A stretch of 64,000 nt of DNA from Altererythrobacter sp. B11 (GTDB lineage: Bacteria > Pseudomonadota > Alphaproteobacteria > Sphingomonadales > Sphingomonadaceae): contig NZ_AP018498.1 of NCBI RefSeq assembly GCF_003569745.1, positions 3,201,001 through 3,265,000 of the forward strand, in the 5' to 3' direction. Positions 1 through 8,664 of the stretch are shown piece after piece. The notes under the pieces are model-generated. The model made no database searches. It saw nothing but the letters and a program-made list of their open reading frames with translations, and was not told the origin of the DNA. Numbering within the stretch: position 1 is the first letter of the stretch; each line of letters starts with the position of its first letter. The translations under genes and the position numbers were made by a program.

Positions 1-2493
1 GCAGACACCAACGCCTCCACCGGGTTCGACACCACGGTCTACAAGCTGGACCTGCCGCGCAACGATCCGGCGCTGCTGAACACGGCGCTGATGCTGATGC
101 GCGAGGTGGCGAGCGAGCTGACCTTCGATCCCGCCGCGGTGGACCGCGAACGCGGCGTGGTGCTGTCCGAACTGCGGGTGCGCGATACCTATGCACTGCG
201 CAGTTCGCTGGACAGCCTGAGATTCTTCTTCCCCGGCGCACGCGCCAACGACCGGGTGCCGATCGGCACTGCGGGATCGCTGCAGGGCGCCACGGCGGAC
301 GGGCTGAGAGCGCTGTGGCAGCGGATCTATCGCCCGGAAAACACCGCCATCGTGGTGATCGGCGATTTCGATCCCGACGCGGTGGAGGCGGCGATCACCG
401 CGCGCTTCGCCGGCTGGCAGGGCCCCGCCCCGCTTCCCCAGCCCAGCGCCGGCCCCGTCGATCCTGCCCTCAGCGGGAAGACCGACATCTATCTCGATCC
501 CGCTCTGGCGGAGCGGATCACCGTTTCGCGCGTGGGCGCGTATGAGGAACAGCCCGACACCACCGCCTTTCGCGAGGCGAACGTGCGCCGCCAGATCGGC
601 TATCAGATCATCAACCGGCGGTTCCAGCGGCTGGCGCGGGCGGAAGATCCGCCGTTTCGCGGCGCAGGCGTGGGCACCAGCGACCTGTTCAAGGCCGCCC
701 GCTCCACCAATCTAATCGTGGATGCGGGCGATGGCGAGTGGCGCCGTGCCCTGCGCGCGGCGCAGGAGGAATATCGCCGGGCGATGGAGTTCGGCTTTAC
801 CGAGGCGGAAGTGGCCGAGCAGGTGGCCAATCTGCGCACCGCGCTGGAAAACAACGCGACCGGGGCCGAAACGCGCAGCAATGCCGCCTTCGTCACCGCC
901 GTGCTCACCCTGCTGGAGGATGGGCAGGTGCCGACCACGCCCGCCAGCGCCCTCGCCCGGTTCGAAGCGCATGAGCCGGAGATCACGCCCGAGAGCGTGC
1001 TCGCCTCGCTCAAGGAAGAGCTGGTGCCGCTGGACGATCCGCTGATCCGCTTCGAAGGCCGCACCGCGCCCGAAGGCGGGGCAGAGGCCATCCGCGCGGC
1101 GTGGAACGAAGGCCTCGCCGCCCAGCTGCAGCCCGAGAGCGAGGCTACGCTCGGCGACTTCGCCTATGGCGATTTCGGCCCGGCGGGAACCGTGGTGTCC
1201 GACACCACGGAACCGCTGCTGGGCATCCGCGAGATCACCTTCGCCAACGGCCTCAAGCTCAATTTGAAGCGCACCGAGTTGCAGCAGGATCGCATTTCGG
1301 TGCAGCTCAATATCGACGGCGGGGAGATGCTGAACAGCCGGCAGGCCCCCCTCGCCACGGCGATGGCGGACGTGCTGCCGCTGGGCGGGCTGGGCAAGCA
1401 TTCGATCGACGATCTGCAATCCATCCTCGCCGGGCGCAGTGTGGGCTTTTCCATCAGCACGGATGATGACAGCTTCCGCATGGGGGCCACCACCACCCCG
1501 CGCGATCTGGAATTGCAGCTCGATCTCCTCGCCGCCGCGATCACCGATCCGGGTTACCGGCCGGAGGGCGAGGCGCAATATCGCCGCAACATCGCCAATT
1601 TCTTCGCCCGCGCCACGGCCACGCCCGAAGACGCGCTGGGCAATGCGCTGGGCGGCATCCTGTCGGACAATGATCCGCGCTTCACGCTGCAGCCGGCCGA
1701 CGCCTATCTCGACCTCAGCTTCGCCAAGCTGCGCGAGGTCATAGGGGACCGCTTGCAGCACGGCGCGCTGGAGCTGGCGCTGGTGGGCGATTTCGACGAG
1801 CAGCGGGCGATCGACCTGGTGGCCCGCACGCTGGGCGCCCTGCCCCCGCGCGAGGCGGAGTTCCGCCCCTATGCCGAAGCGCGCCAGCGGGGCTTCACCA
1901 CCGATTTCAGCCGGCGCATCGTGCGGCATGACGGGGCGGACGATCAGGCGATCGTGCGCATGGTGTGGCCGACCACGGACGACAAGGATTTCGCCGAAGT
2001 CCTGCGGCTCGAACTGCTCGAACGGGTGATGCGCATCGAACTGACCGACAAGCTGCGCGAGGAGCTGGGCCAGACCTATTCCCCCGGCGTCTCGGCCAGC
2101 GAATCCGATGCCTATCCCGGCTATGGCACCTTCACCCTCTCCGCCTCGGTCGACACGGCGCAGGTGGAGGCGGCGCGCGACGCCATGCTGGAGACGGTGG
2201 CGGAAACCGCCGCCGCCCCGGTGGATGCGGACGTGCTGCTGCGCGCCCGCCAGCCGATGCTGGAAGCCTATGACAATGCGCTGAAGACCAATGGCGGCTG
2301 GCTGGGGCTGGTGGACCGCGCGCAGACGGAGCCGGAACGGATCGCCCGCTTCAGCGAAGGCAAGCAGCGGCTGGCGGCGCTGACCGCTGCCGATGTGGCG
2401 CAGACCGCCGCGCGCTATCTCCTGCCCGATCGGCGGGTGGAAGTGCTGGTGCTGCCGCGCGGCGCCTCAGAACCAGGCGCGCAGGCCCAGTAG
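1..2493 (+). CDS. M16 family metallopeptidase (insulinase-like), 5' end outside window
   Basis: The reading frame is open from base 1, so the start lies upstream of the window; 830 codons are visible. The first visible residues (a D-T-T-x-Y stretch, then DRERGVVLSE) fit the N-terminal M16 domain just after the zinc-binding HxxEH motif, which is not visible. A second inactive M16-like half follows from about 1230 (FANGLKLNLKRTE, then VQLNIDGGE). The length and two-half layout match M16B peptidases of about 900-950 residues, usually periplasmic or lipoprotein in this group. The last 27 bases overlap the end of copB on the other strand, so the two genes converge tail to tail. The substrate is not known. 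Confidence 0.9.
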   Translation, partial: ADTNASTGFDTTVYKLDLPRNDPALLNTALMLMREVASELTFDPAAVDRERGVVLSELRVRDTYALRSSLDSLRFFFPGARANDRVPIGTAGSLQGATADGLRALWQRIYRPENTAIVVIGDFDPDAVEAAITARFAGWQGPAPLPQPSAGPVDPALSGKTDIYLDPALAERITVSRVGAYEEQPDTTAFREANVRRQIGYQIINRRFQRLARAEDPPFRGAGVGTSDLFKAARSTNLIVDAGDGEWRRALRAAQEEYRRAMEFGFTEAEVAEQVANLRTALENNATGAETRSNAAFVTAVLTLLEDGQVPTTPASALARFEAHEPEITPESVLASLKEELVPLDDPLIRFEGRTAPEGGAEAIRAAWNEGLAAQLQPESEATLGDFAYGDFGPAGTVVSDTTEPLLGIREITFANGLKLNLKRTELQQDRISVQLNIDGGEMLNSRQAPLATAMADVLPLGGLGKHSIDDLQSILAGRSVGFSISTDDDSFRMGATTTPRDLELQLDLLAAAITDPGYRPEGEAQYRRNIANFFARATATPEDALGNALGGILSDNDPRFTLQPADAYLDLSFAKLREVIGDRLQHGALELALVGDFDEQRAIDLVARTLGALPPREAEFRPYAEARQRGFTTDFSRRIVRHDGADDQAIVRMVWPTTDDKDFAEVLRLELLERVMRIELTDKLREELGQTYSPGVSASESDAYPGYGTFTLSASVDTAQVEAARDAMLETVAETAAAPVDADVLLRARQPMLEAYDNALKTNGGWLGLVDRAQTEPERIARFSEGKQRLAALTAADVAQTAARYLLPDRRVEVLVLPRGASEPGAQAQ

Positions 2494-3534
2494 CAGCCTG
2501 GCGCGGTGCGGGTCTTCCCCCGCCGCGCGGGCGAAGTCCGCCGTGCCGCCGAACTTTCCGGCATATTCCACGCCCACATAGGGGGCGAATTCGCGGCGGA
2601 TTTCGTAGCGCAGCCGCAGCCCCGCCTCCACCGAGGAAAGGCCCGCGCCCAACCCCGCTTCGGGCACGTCCTGCGCGGCCAGCGTCGCTTCCACGCGCGG
2701 TTGCAGGATCAGGCGCTGGGTGATGCGCTGGTCATATTCCGCCTCCACCCGCGCGGTGAGATCGCCCCGGTCGGACAGGAAGGCGGCGGCGTCCAGTTCA
2801 AACAGATAGGGCGCAAGGCCCTGCACGCCGAGTACCGCATAGGCGCGCGAATCCGGCTCCAGATCGTAGCGCACGCCCGTCTGCAGATCGAACCACGGGC
2901 CGATGGCATGGCTCCACAGCGCCTGCAGCTCCGCATCCTCGACCGCGCCGGAGAAGGCGCCCTCCCCCTCGCTCTTGAGCCACAGCTTGTCGGTGTCGCC
3001 CCCGGTCCAGCCCTGCGCATCCCACAGATAGAGGTCGCGGCCCTTGCCCAGCTGCGCCTCCATCCGTTCCAGCATCAGCGTGGTGGTGGCAAAGCCGCCG
3101 TTCTCGCGTGCCATTTCCGCCCGCGCCGGCTCCATGGCCGCGGTCCCGAAGGTGCCGTCGGCCGCATGCTCGGGCCCGGTAAAGGCACGGGGCGGCGGGC
3201 CGGAGGCCGGCGGGGCGGCACCGCCCTCTTCCGGCATCGCATGGCCCATCTGCGAATGGTCCATCTGGCCGTGGTCCATTTGCGAATGATCCATCGCGCC
3301 ATGATCCATCTGCGAGTAGTCCATCGCATCCTGATCCGCCTGGGGATGGTCCATCGCCCCGTGGTCCACCTCGCCATGATCCATCTGGGAATGGTCCATG
3401 GTCCCGTGGTCCATTTCCTCATGGTCCTGATCCGCCTTGGCGGGCGGCGGGTCCGTGTGGTGCGTGGAATGATCCTGCGCGGCGGCGGGAAAGGCGGCCC
3501 CGGCGAGCAGCAGCGGCAGCAGCGCGCGCATCAT
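2467..3534 (-). CDS. copB: Copper resistance protein B (outer-membrane, Met/Asp/His-rich)
   Basis: This 355-residue protein has a signal peptide (about 1-19, ending AAA-Q). Residues 41-100 are an imperfect MDH-x-x repeat (MDHGTMDHSQ and variants) typical of periplasmic copper-binding segments. The C-terminal two thirds (about 125-355) resemble the CopB outer-membrane barrel domain and end in an aromatic residue (GLRAWF). CopB proteins bind copper and may help sequester or export it. The ATG overlaps the copA stop codon (ATGA), so copA and copB are co-translated. The 3' end overlaps the M16 peptidase gene by 27 bp. Confidence 0.93.
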   Translation of the reverse strand: MMRALLPLLLAGAAFPAAAQDHSTHHTDPPPAKADQDHEEMDHGTMDHSQMDHGEVDHGAMDHPQADQDAMDYSQMDHGAMDHSQMDHGQMDHSQMGHAMPEEGGAAPPASGPPPRAFTGPEHAADGTFGTAAMEPARAEMARENGGFATTTLMLERMEAQLGKGRDLYLWDAQGWTGGDTDKLWLKSEGEGAFSGAVEDAELQALWSHAIGPWFDLQTGVRYDLEPDSRAYAVLGVQGLAPYLFELDAAAFLSDRGDLTARVEAEYDQRITQRLILQPRVEATLAAQDVPEAGLGAGLSSVEAGLRLRYEIRREFAPYVGVEYAGKFGGTADFARAAGEDPHRARLLLGLRAWF

Positions 3535-5225
3535 GCCGCCTCCTCTGGCAGCGGGCGCACGGTCACCACCTGCATCATGCCCGCATGCATGTGGCAGAGC
3601 AGGTGGCAGTGGAAGGCCCAGTCCCCCGGCTCGTCGGCGGTGAGGTCGAACGTCGCCTTCCCGCCCGGCTGCACCACCAGCGTGTGCTTGCGCGGCTGGC
3701 GGGTGGGCTCCGCGCCATTGACCAGTTCGAAGAAATGGCCGTGCAGATGGATCGGGTGGGCCATCATCGTGTCGTTCACCAGCGTCACCCGCACCCGCTC
3801 GTCAAAGCCGAAGCGGATGGGATCGTCGGTGACGGCGGTGAACTTCTTCCCGTCGAACGACCACATGTAGCGTTCCATATTGCCCGTCAGGTGGATCTGC
3901 AGGCTGCGTTCCGGCGGGCGTAGGGGATTGGGCCGGGCCGCGCGCAGATCGGTGTAGCGCAGCACGCGGTGGCTCACAGTGTCGAGGCCGAGGCCGGGGA
4001 AATCCATCCGGTCCACCGGCATGGGGGCGATCATGTCCACGCCCGGCCCGACCTCCACCTGCGGGGGCACGCTGGCCTTGTCGCGCATGGAATGGCCCAT
4101 GGCGGCATGGTCCATTCCCTGCATCTTGCCCATGCCCATATCGGCCATGGTCAGCGTCACCGGATCGCGCAGCGGCGGCGGGGTGGCGCGCGCGCCGCTG
4201 CGGCTGGTCAGCGTAGCCAGTCCCATGCCGGAACGGTCCATCGCCTCCGCCACGATCGCGTGGGCGCCCTCGCCCGGCTCGATCAGCAGGTCGTAGGTTT
4301 CGGCCACGCCCATCTGCAATTCGTCCACCACCACGGGATCGACATCCTGCCCGTCCGCCTGCACCACGGTGAGCGGCACGCCGGGGATGCGCAGGTTGAA
4401 GAAGGTCATCGCGCTGCCGTTGATGACGCGCAGCCGCACACGTTCGCCGGGGTTGAACAGCAGTTCCAGCCCGTCCTGCGGACCGTGGCCGTTGACGAGG
4501 AAGGTATAGGTGGCGCCGGTCACGTCCGACACGTCGCGCGGGTCCATCCGCATGCGGCCCCAGCGCGCCCGCTCCGCGGCGGGCATATCCCCGCTCAGCG
4601 CGGTCTGCTTCTGGTAGTTGAAATAGCCTTCGCCCAGCTTCAGCTTGCGCATGATGTCATGCGGATGCAGCGGGGTGAACTCGCTCAGCAGCAGCACATA
4701 TTCGCGGTCCACCGCATGCGCCGGGCCTTCGGCGGGGTCGATCACCAGCGGACCATAGAGCCCCTGCTGTTCCTGCAGGCCCGAATGGCTGTGCCACCAA
4801 TAGGTGCCCGCCTGCCGCACGGGAAATTCATAGGTCCAGGTCTCGCCCGGGCGGATGCCGGGGAAGCTCACCCCCGGCACGCCGTCCTGCCGGAACGGCA
4901 CCAGCACCCCGTGCCAATGGATCGAACTGTCCACCGCCAGCGTGTTGGTGACATGCAGCCGCACATTCTGCCCTTCGCGCAGGCGGATCAGCGGGCCGGG
5001 CACGCTGCCGTTGACCGTGATCGCATGGCCGGAGCGGCCACCGGTGCCGAAATGCGCCTCCCCGATCGACAGCCTTATATCCTCGCCCGAGAGCGTGCCC
5101 CCGCCCTTCTCGGCCAGCGCCATGCCCCGCGCCCAGCCGGGCATCGGCAGGCAGGCGCCGGCCGCCAGCGCGGCGGAGCCCGCGATCAGGCGGCGGCGGG
5201 AGAAGCGGATGAGGGAATCGGACAT
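3531..5225 (-). CDS. copA: CopA-type multicopper oxidase, Tat-exported
   Basis: This is a 564-residue periplasmic multicopper oxidase of the copper resistance system, which oxidises Cu(I) and binds copper. It has a twin-arginine signal (RFSRRRLIAG, residues 7-16). The copper ligands are visible: HWHG near 103-106, WWHSHSG near 144-149, HPIHLHGHFFE near 490, and the type-1 site HCHLLCHMHAGMM near 539. A Met-rich insert (MGMGKMQGMDHAAMGHSM) lies in the third domain. The frame stays open upstream into csoR, but the ATG at 5225 is chosen because it places the Tat signal at the N terminus just downstream of the CsoR operator. Expression is probably controlled by the divergent csoR. Confidence 0.95.
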   Translation of the reverse strand: MSDSLIRFSRRRLIAGSAALAAGACLPMPGWARGMALAEKGGGTLSGEDIRLSIGEAHFGTGGRSGHAITVNGSVPGPLIRLREGQNVRLHVTNTLAVDSSIHWHGVLVPFRQDGVPGVSFPGIRPGETWTYEFPVRQAGTYWWHSHSGLQEQQGLYGPLVIDPAEGPAHAVDREYVLLLSEFTPLHPHDIMRKLKLGEGYFNYQKQTALSGDMPAAERARWGRMRMDPRDVSDVTGATYTFLVNGHGPQDGLELLFNPGERVRLRVINGSAMTFFNLRIPGVPLTVVQADGQDVDPVVVDELQMGVAETYDLLIEPGEGAHAIVAEAMDRSGMGLATLTSRSGARATPPPLRDPVTLTMADMGMGKMQGMDHAAMGHSMRDKASVPPQVEVGPGVDMIAPMPVDRMDFPGLGLDTVSHRVLRYTDLRAARPNPLRPPERSLQIHLTGNMERYMWSFDGKKFTAVTDDPIRFGFDERVRVTLVNDTMMAHPIHLHGHFFELVNGAEPTRQPRKHTLVVQPGGKATFDLTADEPGDWAFHCHLLCHMHAGMMQVVTVRPLPEEAA

Positions 5226-5266
5226 CGACAGCAGCGGCCTTGCGCGAGTGGGATAGCTCCGTTTAC

Positions 5267-5283
5267 ATACCCCCCAGGGGTAT
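5267..5283. promoter_or_regulatory. CsoR-type operator between copA and csoR
   Basis: The sequence ATACCCCCCAGGGGTAT is a perfect 7-bp inverted repeat (ATACCCC / GGGGTAT) with a 3-bp centre. It has the G/C-tract-flanked-by-AT form known for CsoR/RcnR-family sites. It lies 41 bp from the copA start and 20 bp from the csoR start, so one site could repress both directions until Cu(I) binds CsoR. Confidence 0.8.
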
Positions 5284-5303
5284 ATCAACCGGGAGCATCG
5301 CCA

Positions 5304-5579
5304 ATGGACGGCACGAAGCATCAAGGGCAGGTGAACCGGCTCAACCGCATCGCCGGCCAGGTCCAGGGCGTCGCCCGGATGATCGAGGAAGGCCGCTATT
5401 GTATAGAGGTGCTGAACCAGATCCAGGCGGCGCGCGCCGCGCTTGCCAAAGTGGAAAGCGCCGTGCTGAAGGCCCATGCCGCCAGCTGCGTGGCCGATGC
5501 CATCGCCTCGGGCGACGAGGCCGAACAGCGCGCCAAGTTCGAAGAGCTGGTGGAACTGATGGAGCGGCAGCGGCGCTAG
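5304..5579 (+). CDS. csoR: CsoR/RcnR-family copper-sensing repressor
   Basis: This 91-residue all-helical DUF156 repressor keeps the CsoR copper ligands as Cys33, His58 and Cys62 ([14 protein letters not shown]). The 25- and 4-residue spacings match Cys36-His61-Cys65 of characterised CsoR. The N-terminal helix ([12 protein letters not shown]) is the family signature. The ATG at 5304 is preceded by GGGAG at 5291-5295, a good ribosome site. The gene is divergent from copA-copB with the operator between. The C-x24-H-x3-C pattern argues for Cu(I) rather than Ni(II) or formaldehyde sensing. Confidence 0.93.
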   Translation: MDGTKHQGQVNRLNRIAGQVQGVARMIEEGRYCIEVLNQIQAARAALAKVESAVLKAHAASCVADAIASGDEAEQRAKFEELVELMERQRR

Positions 5580-5671
5580 CGCGAACGGGGAAAACCGCCC
5601 CTTGTTTGCGCGCGGCACAATCGCCATAGGCTCGCCAGCGAGTCCAATCCCCTTTGAAAGGCCCCCGCGCG

Positions 5672-5911
5672 ATGAAGGTCCGCATCCATGTCAGCCTCAA
5701 GCCCGGCGTGCTCGATCCGCAGGGCCGCGCGGTGCACCACGCCCTGGAAGGGCTGGGCTTCGAAGGCGTCAACGATGTGCGCGTGGGCCGGCTGATCGAG
5801 TTGGAAGTGGCGGACAGCACCACCGACGCCGCGCTGGACGAGATGTGCCGCAAGCTGCTCGCCAACATGGTCATCGAAAACTATCGTATCGAGAAGCTGG
5901 AGACGGCCTGA
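5672..5911 (+). CDS. purS: Phosphoribosylformylglycinamidine synthase subunit PurS
   Basis: This 79-residue protein matches PurS, the small dimeric subunit that bridges PurQ and PurL in three-part FGAM synthase of purine synthesis. The N terminus ([17 protein letters not shown]) and the GRLIELEV segment are family hallmarks. A TTG 18 bp upstream is in frame, but the ATG gives the usual length. Its TGA overlaps the purQ ATG (TGATG). purL and purC are not in the window. Confidence 0.95.
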   Translation: MKVRIHVSLKPGVLDPQGRAVHHALEGLGFEGVNDVRVGRLIELEVADSTTDAALDEMCRKLLANMVIENYRIEKLETA

Positions 5912-6591
5912 TGGGCGATTTCCGCGCGGCCGTGGTCACCTTCCCCGGCTCCAATTGCGATCGGGACATGGCCGTGGCGCTGGAGGCGGTTTCCGGCACC
6001 GCGCCGCTGCGCGTGTGGCACGGCGATGCCGATCTGCCGGACCGGCTGGATTTCATCGCCCTGCCCGGCGGCTTCTCCTATGGCGACTATCTCCGCTCCG
6101 GCGCGATGGCGGCCAACAGCCCGATCATGCGCTCCGTCGTCGCCGCCGCCCAGCGCGGCGTGCCGGTACTGGGCGTGTGCAACGGCTTTCAGGTCCTCAC
6201 CGAAGCGGGGCTGCTGCCCGGCGCGCTGATGCGCAATGCGGGGCAGACCTTCATCTGCCGCACCGTGCCGCTGACGGTCGCCAACGACACCTCGCTGTTC
6301 ACCCGCGGCTATCGCGCCGGGCAGGTGATCCGCATCCCCGTGGCACATCACGACGGCAATTACTTCGCCGATGATGCCACGCTGGACCGGCTGGAAGCCG
6401 AAGGCCGCGTGGCCTTCCGCTACGGCGAAACCTGCAACGGCTCGCTCCGCGACATCGCCGGCGTGCTGAACGAGGCGGGCAATGTGCTGGGCATGATGCC
6501 CCACCCCGAACGCGCCATCGAACCCGCCCAGGGCGGCAGCGACGGTCGTGCGCTGTTCGAAAGTGTGGTCGCCGGGCTGGTAAAGGCCTGA
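5911..6591 (+). CDS. purQ: Phosphoribosylformylglycinamidine synthase subunit PurQ (glutaminase)
   Basis: This 226-residue class-I glutamine amidotransferase supplies ammonia from glutamine to PurL in FGAM synthesis. The nucleophile Cys lies in [12 protein letters not shown] (about residue 90), and the His/Glu pair in MMPHPERA near the C terminus. The N-terminal [12 protein letters not shown] is typical of PurQ. It is translationally coupled to purS by a one-base overlap. Confidence 0.96.
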   Translation: MGDFRAAVVTFPGSNCDRDMAVALEAVSGTAPLRVWHGDADLPDRLDFIALPGGFSYGDYLRSGAMAANSPIMRSVVAAAQRGVPVLGVCNGFQVLTEAGLLPGALMRNAGQTFICRTVPLTVANDTSLFTRGYRAGQVIRIPVAHHDGNYFADDATLDRLEAEGRVAFRYGETCNGSLRDIAGVLNEAGNVLGMMPHPERAIEPAQGGSDGRALFESVVAGLVKA

Positions 6592-6623
6592 GGCTAGCTC
6601 CTCGCGGTTCCGGCTCCTACCTT

Positions 6624-6651
6624 CGTCATTCCCGCGCAGGCGGGAATCCAG
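6624..6651 (-). repeat. REP-like palindrome, family A copy 1
   Basis: This 28-bp element is built around the palindrome ATTCCCGC-n-GCGGGAAT. It is inverted relative to the copies at 6825-6852 and 7238-7265 and differs at the loop. It lies 32 bp after purQ and could also act as a transcript-stabilising or terminating hairpin. Confidence 0.8.
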
Positions 6652-6706
6652 TGCGGCCGGCATGGCCTTCGATGCCTAAGGCGAACATGGCCGCGGCAGC
6701 GCGTGG

Positions 6707-6730
6707 CCTTCGACAGGCTCAGGCTGAGCG
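6707..6730 (-). repeat. Directional repeat, family B copy 1
   Basis: CCTTCGACAGGCTCAGG here is the reverse complement of the core found four more times downstream (CCTGAGCCTGTCGAAGG). The flank diverges. Confidence 0.75.
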
Positions 6731-6824
6731 GGTGTGGGTCAGGGGTGAGCACGCCAGGGTCGCAGGCCCGATCCCAGCCCGCTCGTCCCGAGCCCGTCCA
6801 ATGACGCGCGCGGCTGGCTCCGCG

Positions 6825-6852
6825 CTGGATTCCCGCCTTCGCGGGAATGACG
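6825..6852 (+). repeat. REP-like palindrome, family A copy 2
   Basis: This 28-bp copy (GGATTCCCGCCTTCGCGGGA core) is identical to the one at 7238-7265. The arms ATTCCCGC/GCGGGAAT form a strong hairpin. Confidence 0.85.
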
Positions 6853-6877
6853 AGGGAGGAAAGCCGCCCCCTTCCCA

Positions 6878-6904
6878 CTCGTCCTGATGCTGTCGAAGGA
6901 CGCG
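6878..6904 (+). repeat. Directional repeat, family B copy 2 (degenerate)
   Basis: This copy carries CTCGTCCTGATGCTGTCGAA, with changes in the middle against the consensus CTCGTCCTGAGCCTGTCGAA. Confidence 0.7.
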
Positions 6905-6925
6905 CTCGGGGCTGGTAGCAGCCGT

Positions 6926-6950
6926 CACCCCGGGCCTGACCCGGGGTCTC
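6926..6950 (+). repeat. Palindromic repeat, family C
   Basis: ACCCCGGG-n-CCCGGGGT forms a perfect 8-bp inverted repeat (CCTGA loop). The motif differs from families A and B. Confidence 0.65.
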
Positions 6951-6983
6951 GCACCGACGGCAGCGGGATGGGCCTCACCCCCC

Positions 6984-7013
6984 GCTCGTCCTGAGCCTGT
7001 CGAAGGACGCGCG
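6984..7013 (+). repeat. Directional repeat, family B copy 3
   Basis: This 30-bp copy carries GCTCGTCCTGAGCCTGTCGA and is identical to the copy at 7368-7397. Confidence 0.85.
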
Positions 7014-7237
7014 CCACGCCCGTGGGGTGAGATCTCGCACCCCCGCAGCGGATTTCCTACAGCCGGGTCGAACGGCTACCCACAAGCCCGCTCTTTCCAC
7101 CGTGAACCACCTGCAAAAGCGCCTTGCAGAGACGCCAGGTCACGCGCTGTTGGAAAGCCCGGTTTTCTGCCAATGAACCCTGTTCCACGCCGTTCCAAGC
7201 GTTGCGGGCGTGCGACGAACCGAGTGCGTATTGCACC

Positions 7238-7265
7238 CTGGATTCCCGCCTTCGCGGGAATGACG
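7238..7265 (+). repeat. REP-like palindrome, family A copy 3
   Basis: This 28-bp element is identical to the one at 6825-6852. Confidence 0.85.
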
Positions 7266-7316
7266 AAGATACATGCCGGCAACTCGCCACTGGCAGGCCG
7301 GGCCCACCCGGACCCC

Positions 7317-7346
7317 GCTCGTCCTGAGCCTGGCGAAGGACGCACG
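7317..7346 (+). repeat. Directional repeat, family B copy 4
   Basis: This copy has one T-to-G change in the core (CCTGGCGAAGG) against the consensus, and a small change in the tail. Confidence 0.8.
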
Positions 7347-7367
7347 CGAGGCCCCACCCGCCCCCCC

Positions 7368-7397
7368 GCTCGTCCTGAGCCTGTCGAAGGACGCGCG
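7368..7397 (+). repeat. Directional repeat, family B copy 5
   Basis: This full copy is identical to 6984-7013 and ends 9 bp from the mscL stop codon. Confidence 0.85.
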
Positions 7398-7405
7398 CGA
7401 GGCGC

Positions 7406-7843
7406 CTACTTCTTCAGCGCGTCGCGGATTTCCTTGAGCAGGTCGATCTCCGTCGGCCCCTGCGGCGCGGGCGGAGCGGCTTCCTTCTTCTCCTCGAACT
7501 CGGCCATGATCTTCTTCAGATACCGGACCATCAGGAAAATGATGAAGGCGAGGATGAAGAAGTTGATCGCTGCCGTGACGAAGGAACCATAGCCGATCAT
7601 CGCCGCGCCCGCTTCCTTCAGCGCGGCATAATCGTCCAGCGGGCCGTCATAGCCTTCGGGCGTGCTGAGCAGCACGAAATAGCGGGAGAAATCGACCCCG
7701 CCGAAGATCGCGCCGACCAGCGGCATGATGATGTCCTCCGTCAGCGAGGTGACGATCTTGCTGAACGCCCCGCCGATGATCACGGCAACGGCCAGGTCGA
7801 TCACATTGCCCTTGGCGATGAATGCCTTGAATTCTGCCCACAT
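7406..7843 (-). CDS. mscL: Large-conductance mechanosensitive channel MscL
   Basis: This 145-residue protein has the MscL layout: a short amphipathic N-terminal helix ([20 protein letters not shown]), TM1 about 15-40, a periplasmic loop, TM2 about 75-100 ([17 protein letters not shown]), and a charged C-terminal helix ([14 protein letters not shown]). It opens in response to membrane tension during osmotic downshock. The frame continues 17 codons upstream, but the ATG at 7843 matches the family N terminus and has a GGAGAG ribosome site. Confidence 0.96.
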   Translation of the reverse strand: MWAEFKAFIAKGNVIDLAVAVIIGGAFSKIVTSLTEDIIMPLVGAIFGGVDFSRYFVLLSTPEGYDGPLDDYAALKEAGAAMIGYGSFVTAAINFFILAFIIFLMVRYLKKIMAEFEEKKEAAPPAPQGPTEIDLLKEIRDALKK

Positions 7844-7978
7844 AGCGTTCGTCTCTCCCAGCAGCGTCAGCCTGTCCTGCCAAAGCAAGCCCATGGGGAC
7901 AACCCCGCAGGCCGCTTGAAAGCGCGCCCCGGTGTGCTATTTAACCAACACAGTCGGTATGATCCCGAGGGGAGTTCC

Positions 7979-8653
7979 ATGTCTTTGATGTCTTCGATTC
8001 GCAGTGCTGTGGTTGTTCTCGCGGCAATCTCGCTCGCGGCCTGCGGCATCAATTCCGTGCCAACGGCGGAAGAGAACGCGAAGGCGAAATGGGCCGACGT
8101 GCAGAGCGCCTATCAGCGCCGCGCCGATCTGGTGCCCAATCTCGTCGCCACCGTGCAGGCGGCCGCCCAGTCCGAAACCCAGGTGCTGACCAATGTGACC
8201 GAGGCACGCGCCCGCGCCACCTCGATCAACATCACCACCGAGGATCTCTCCAATCCGGAAGAGTTCCAGCGTTTCCAGAACGCGCAGAACCAGCTGACGC
8301 AGGCGCTGGGCCAGCTGCGCACGGTGGTGGAGAACTACCCGCAATTGCAGAGCCAGGCGCGCTTCGCGGACCTGATGGACCAGCTGGAAGGCACGGAGAA
8401 CCGCATCGACGTGGCCCGCACCCGCTACAACGAAGCGGTGCAGGAGTATAACACCACGATCCGCACCTTCCCCGACATCATCGGCGCGAAGATCATCCAT
8501 GGCGCGAAGCCGATGCAGCCCTTCTCCGCCGAGCCCGACGCCCAGACGGCGCCGAAGGTCGACTTCGGCAATATGGGCGGCACGCCTGCCGCGGCGCCGG
8601 CCAATGACAACGCCGGGGGCGAGCAGGAGGCGGCGGCCGGGGCGGCCAATTGA
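7979..8653 (+). CDS. lemA: LemA family lipoprotein
   Basis: This 224-residue protein has a lipobox (LAAC, Cys22) and then the LemA coiled-coil domain. Diagnostic stretches are QRRADLVPNLVATVQ, ENYPQLQSQARFADLM and EGTENRIDVARTRYNEAV. The C terminus is a low-complexity Ala/Gly/Pro tail. LemA proteins are membrane-anchored helical proteins of poorly known role and are commonly encoded beside TPM-domain proteins, as here. The ATG at 7979 is preceded by GAGGGGAG. Confidence 0.93.
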   Translation: MSLMSSIRSAVVVLAAISLAACGINSVPTAEENAKAKWADVQSAYQRRADLVPNLVATVQAAAQSETQVLTNVTEARARATSINITTEDLSNPEEFQRFQNAQNQLTQALGQLRTVVENYPQLQSQARFADLMDQLEGTENRIDVARTRYNEAVQEYNTTIRTFPDIIGAKIIHGAKPMQPFSAEPDAQTAPKVDFGNMGGTPAAAPANDNAGGEQEAAAGAAN

Positions 8654-8664
8654 GCCACCGGCCA

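Larger units (their letters stand above)
6592..7405. other. Repeat-rich intergenic region without a recognisable gene
   Basis: The 814 bp between purQ and mscL hold no ORF that resembles a protein. They contain at least three families of short palindromic or directional repeats, listed separately, arranged in both orientations. The stretch at about 7050-7200 shows none of these repeats and nothing else recognisable. Translations of this region are low-complexity Arg/Pro/Ala strings, as expected for non-coding GC-rich DNA. Confidence 0.75.

Noticed and set aside
3236-3425. Possible tandem repeat array or CRISPR
   Set aside because: The periodicity comes from MDH-x-x codons in copB; there are no spacers and the unit is too short.
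3969-5579. Long plus-strand ORF opposite copA that runs into csoR
   Set aside because: Only the last 91 codons (csoR) match a family. The rest is His/Arg-rich sequence antisense to the well-supported copA, a common effect of high GC.
6592-7405. Possible CRISPR array from repeated 28-30-bp units
   Set aside because: Units occur in both orientations and at irregular distances, belong to several families and have no cas genes nearby.
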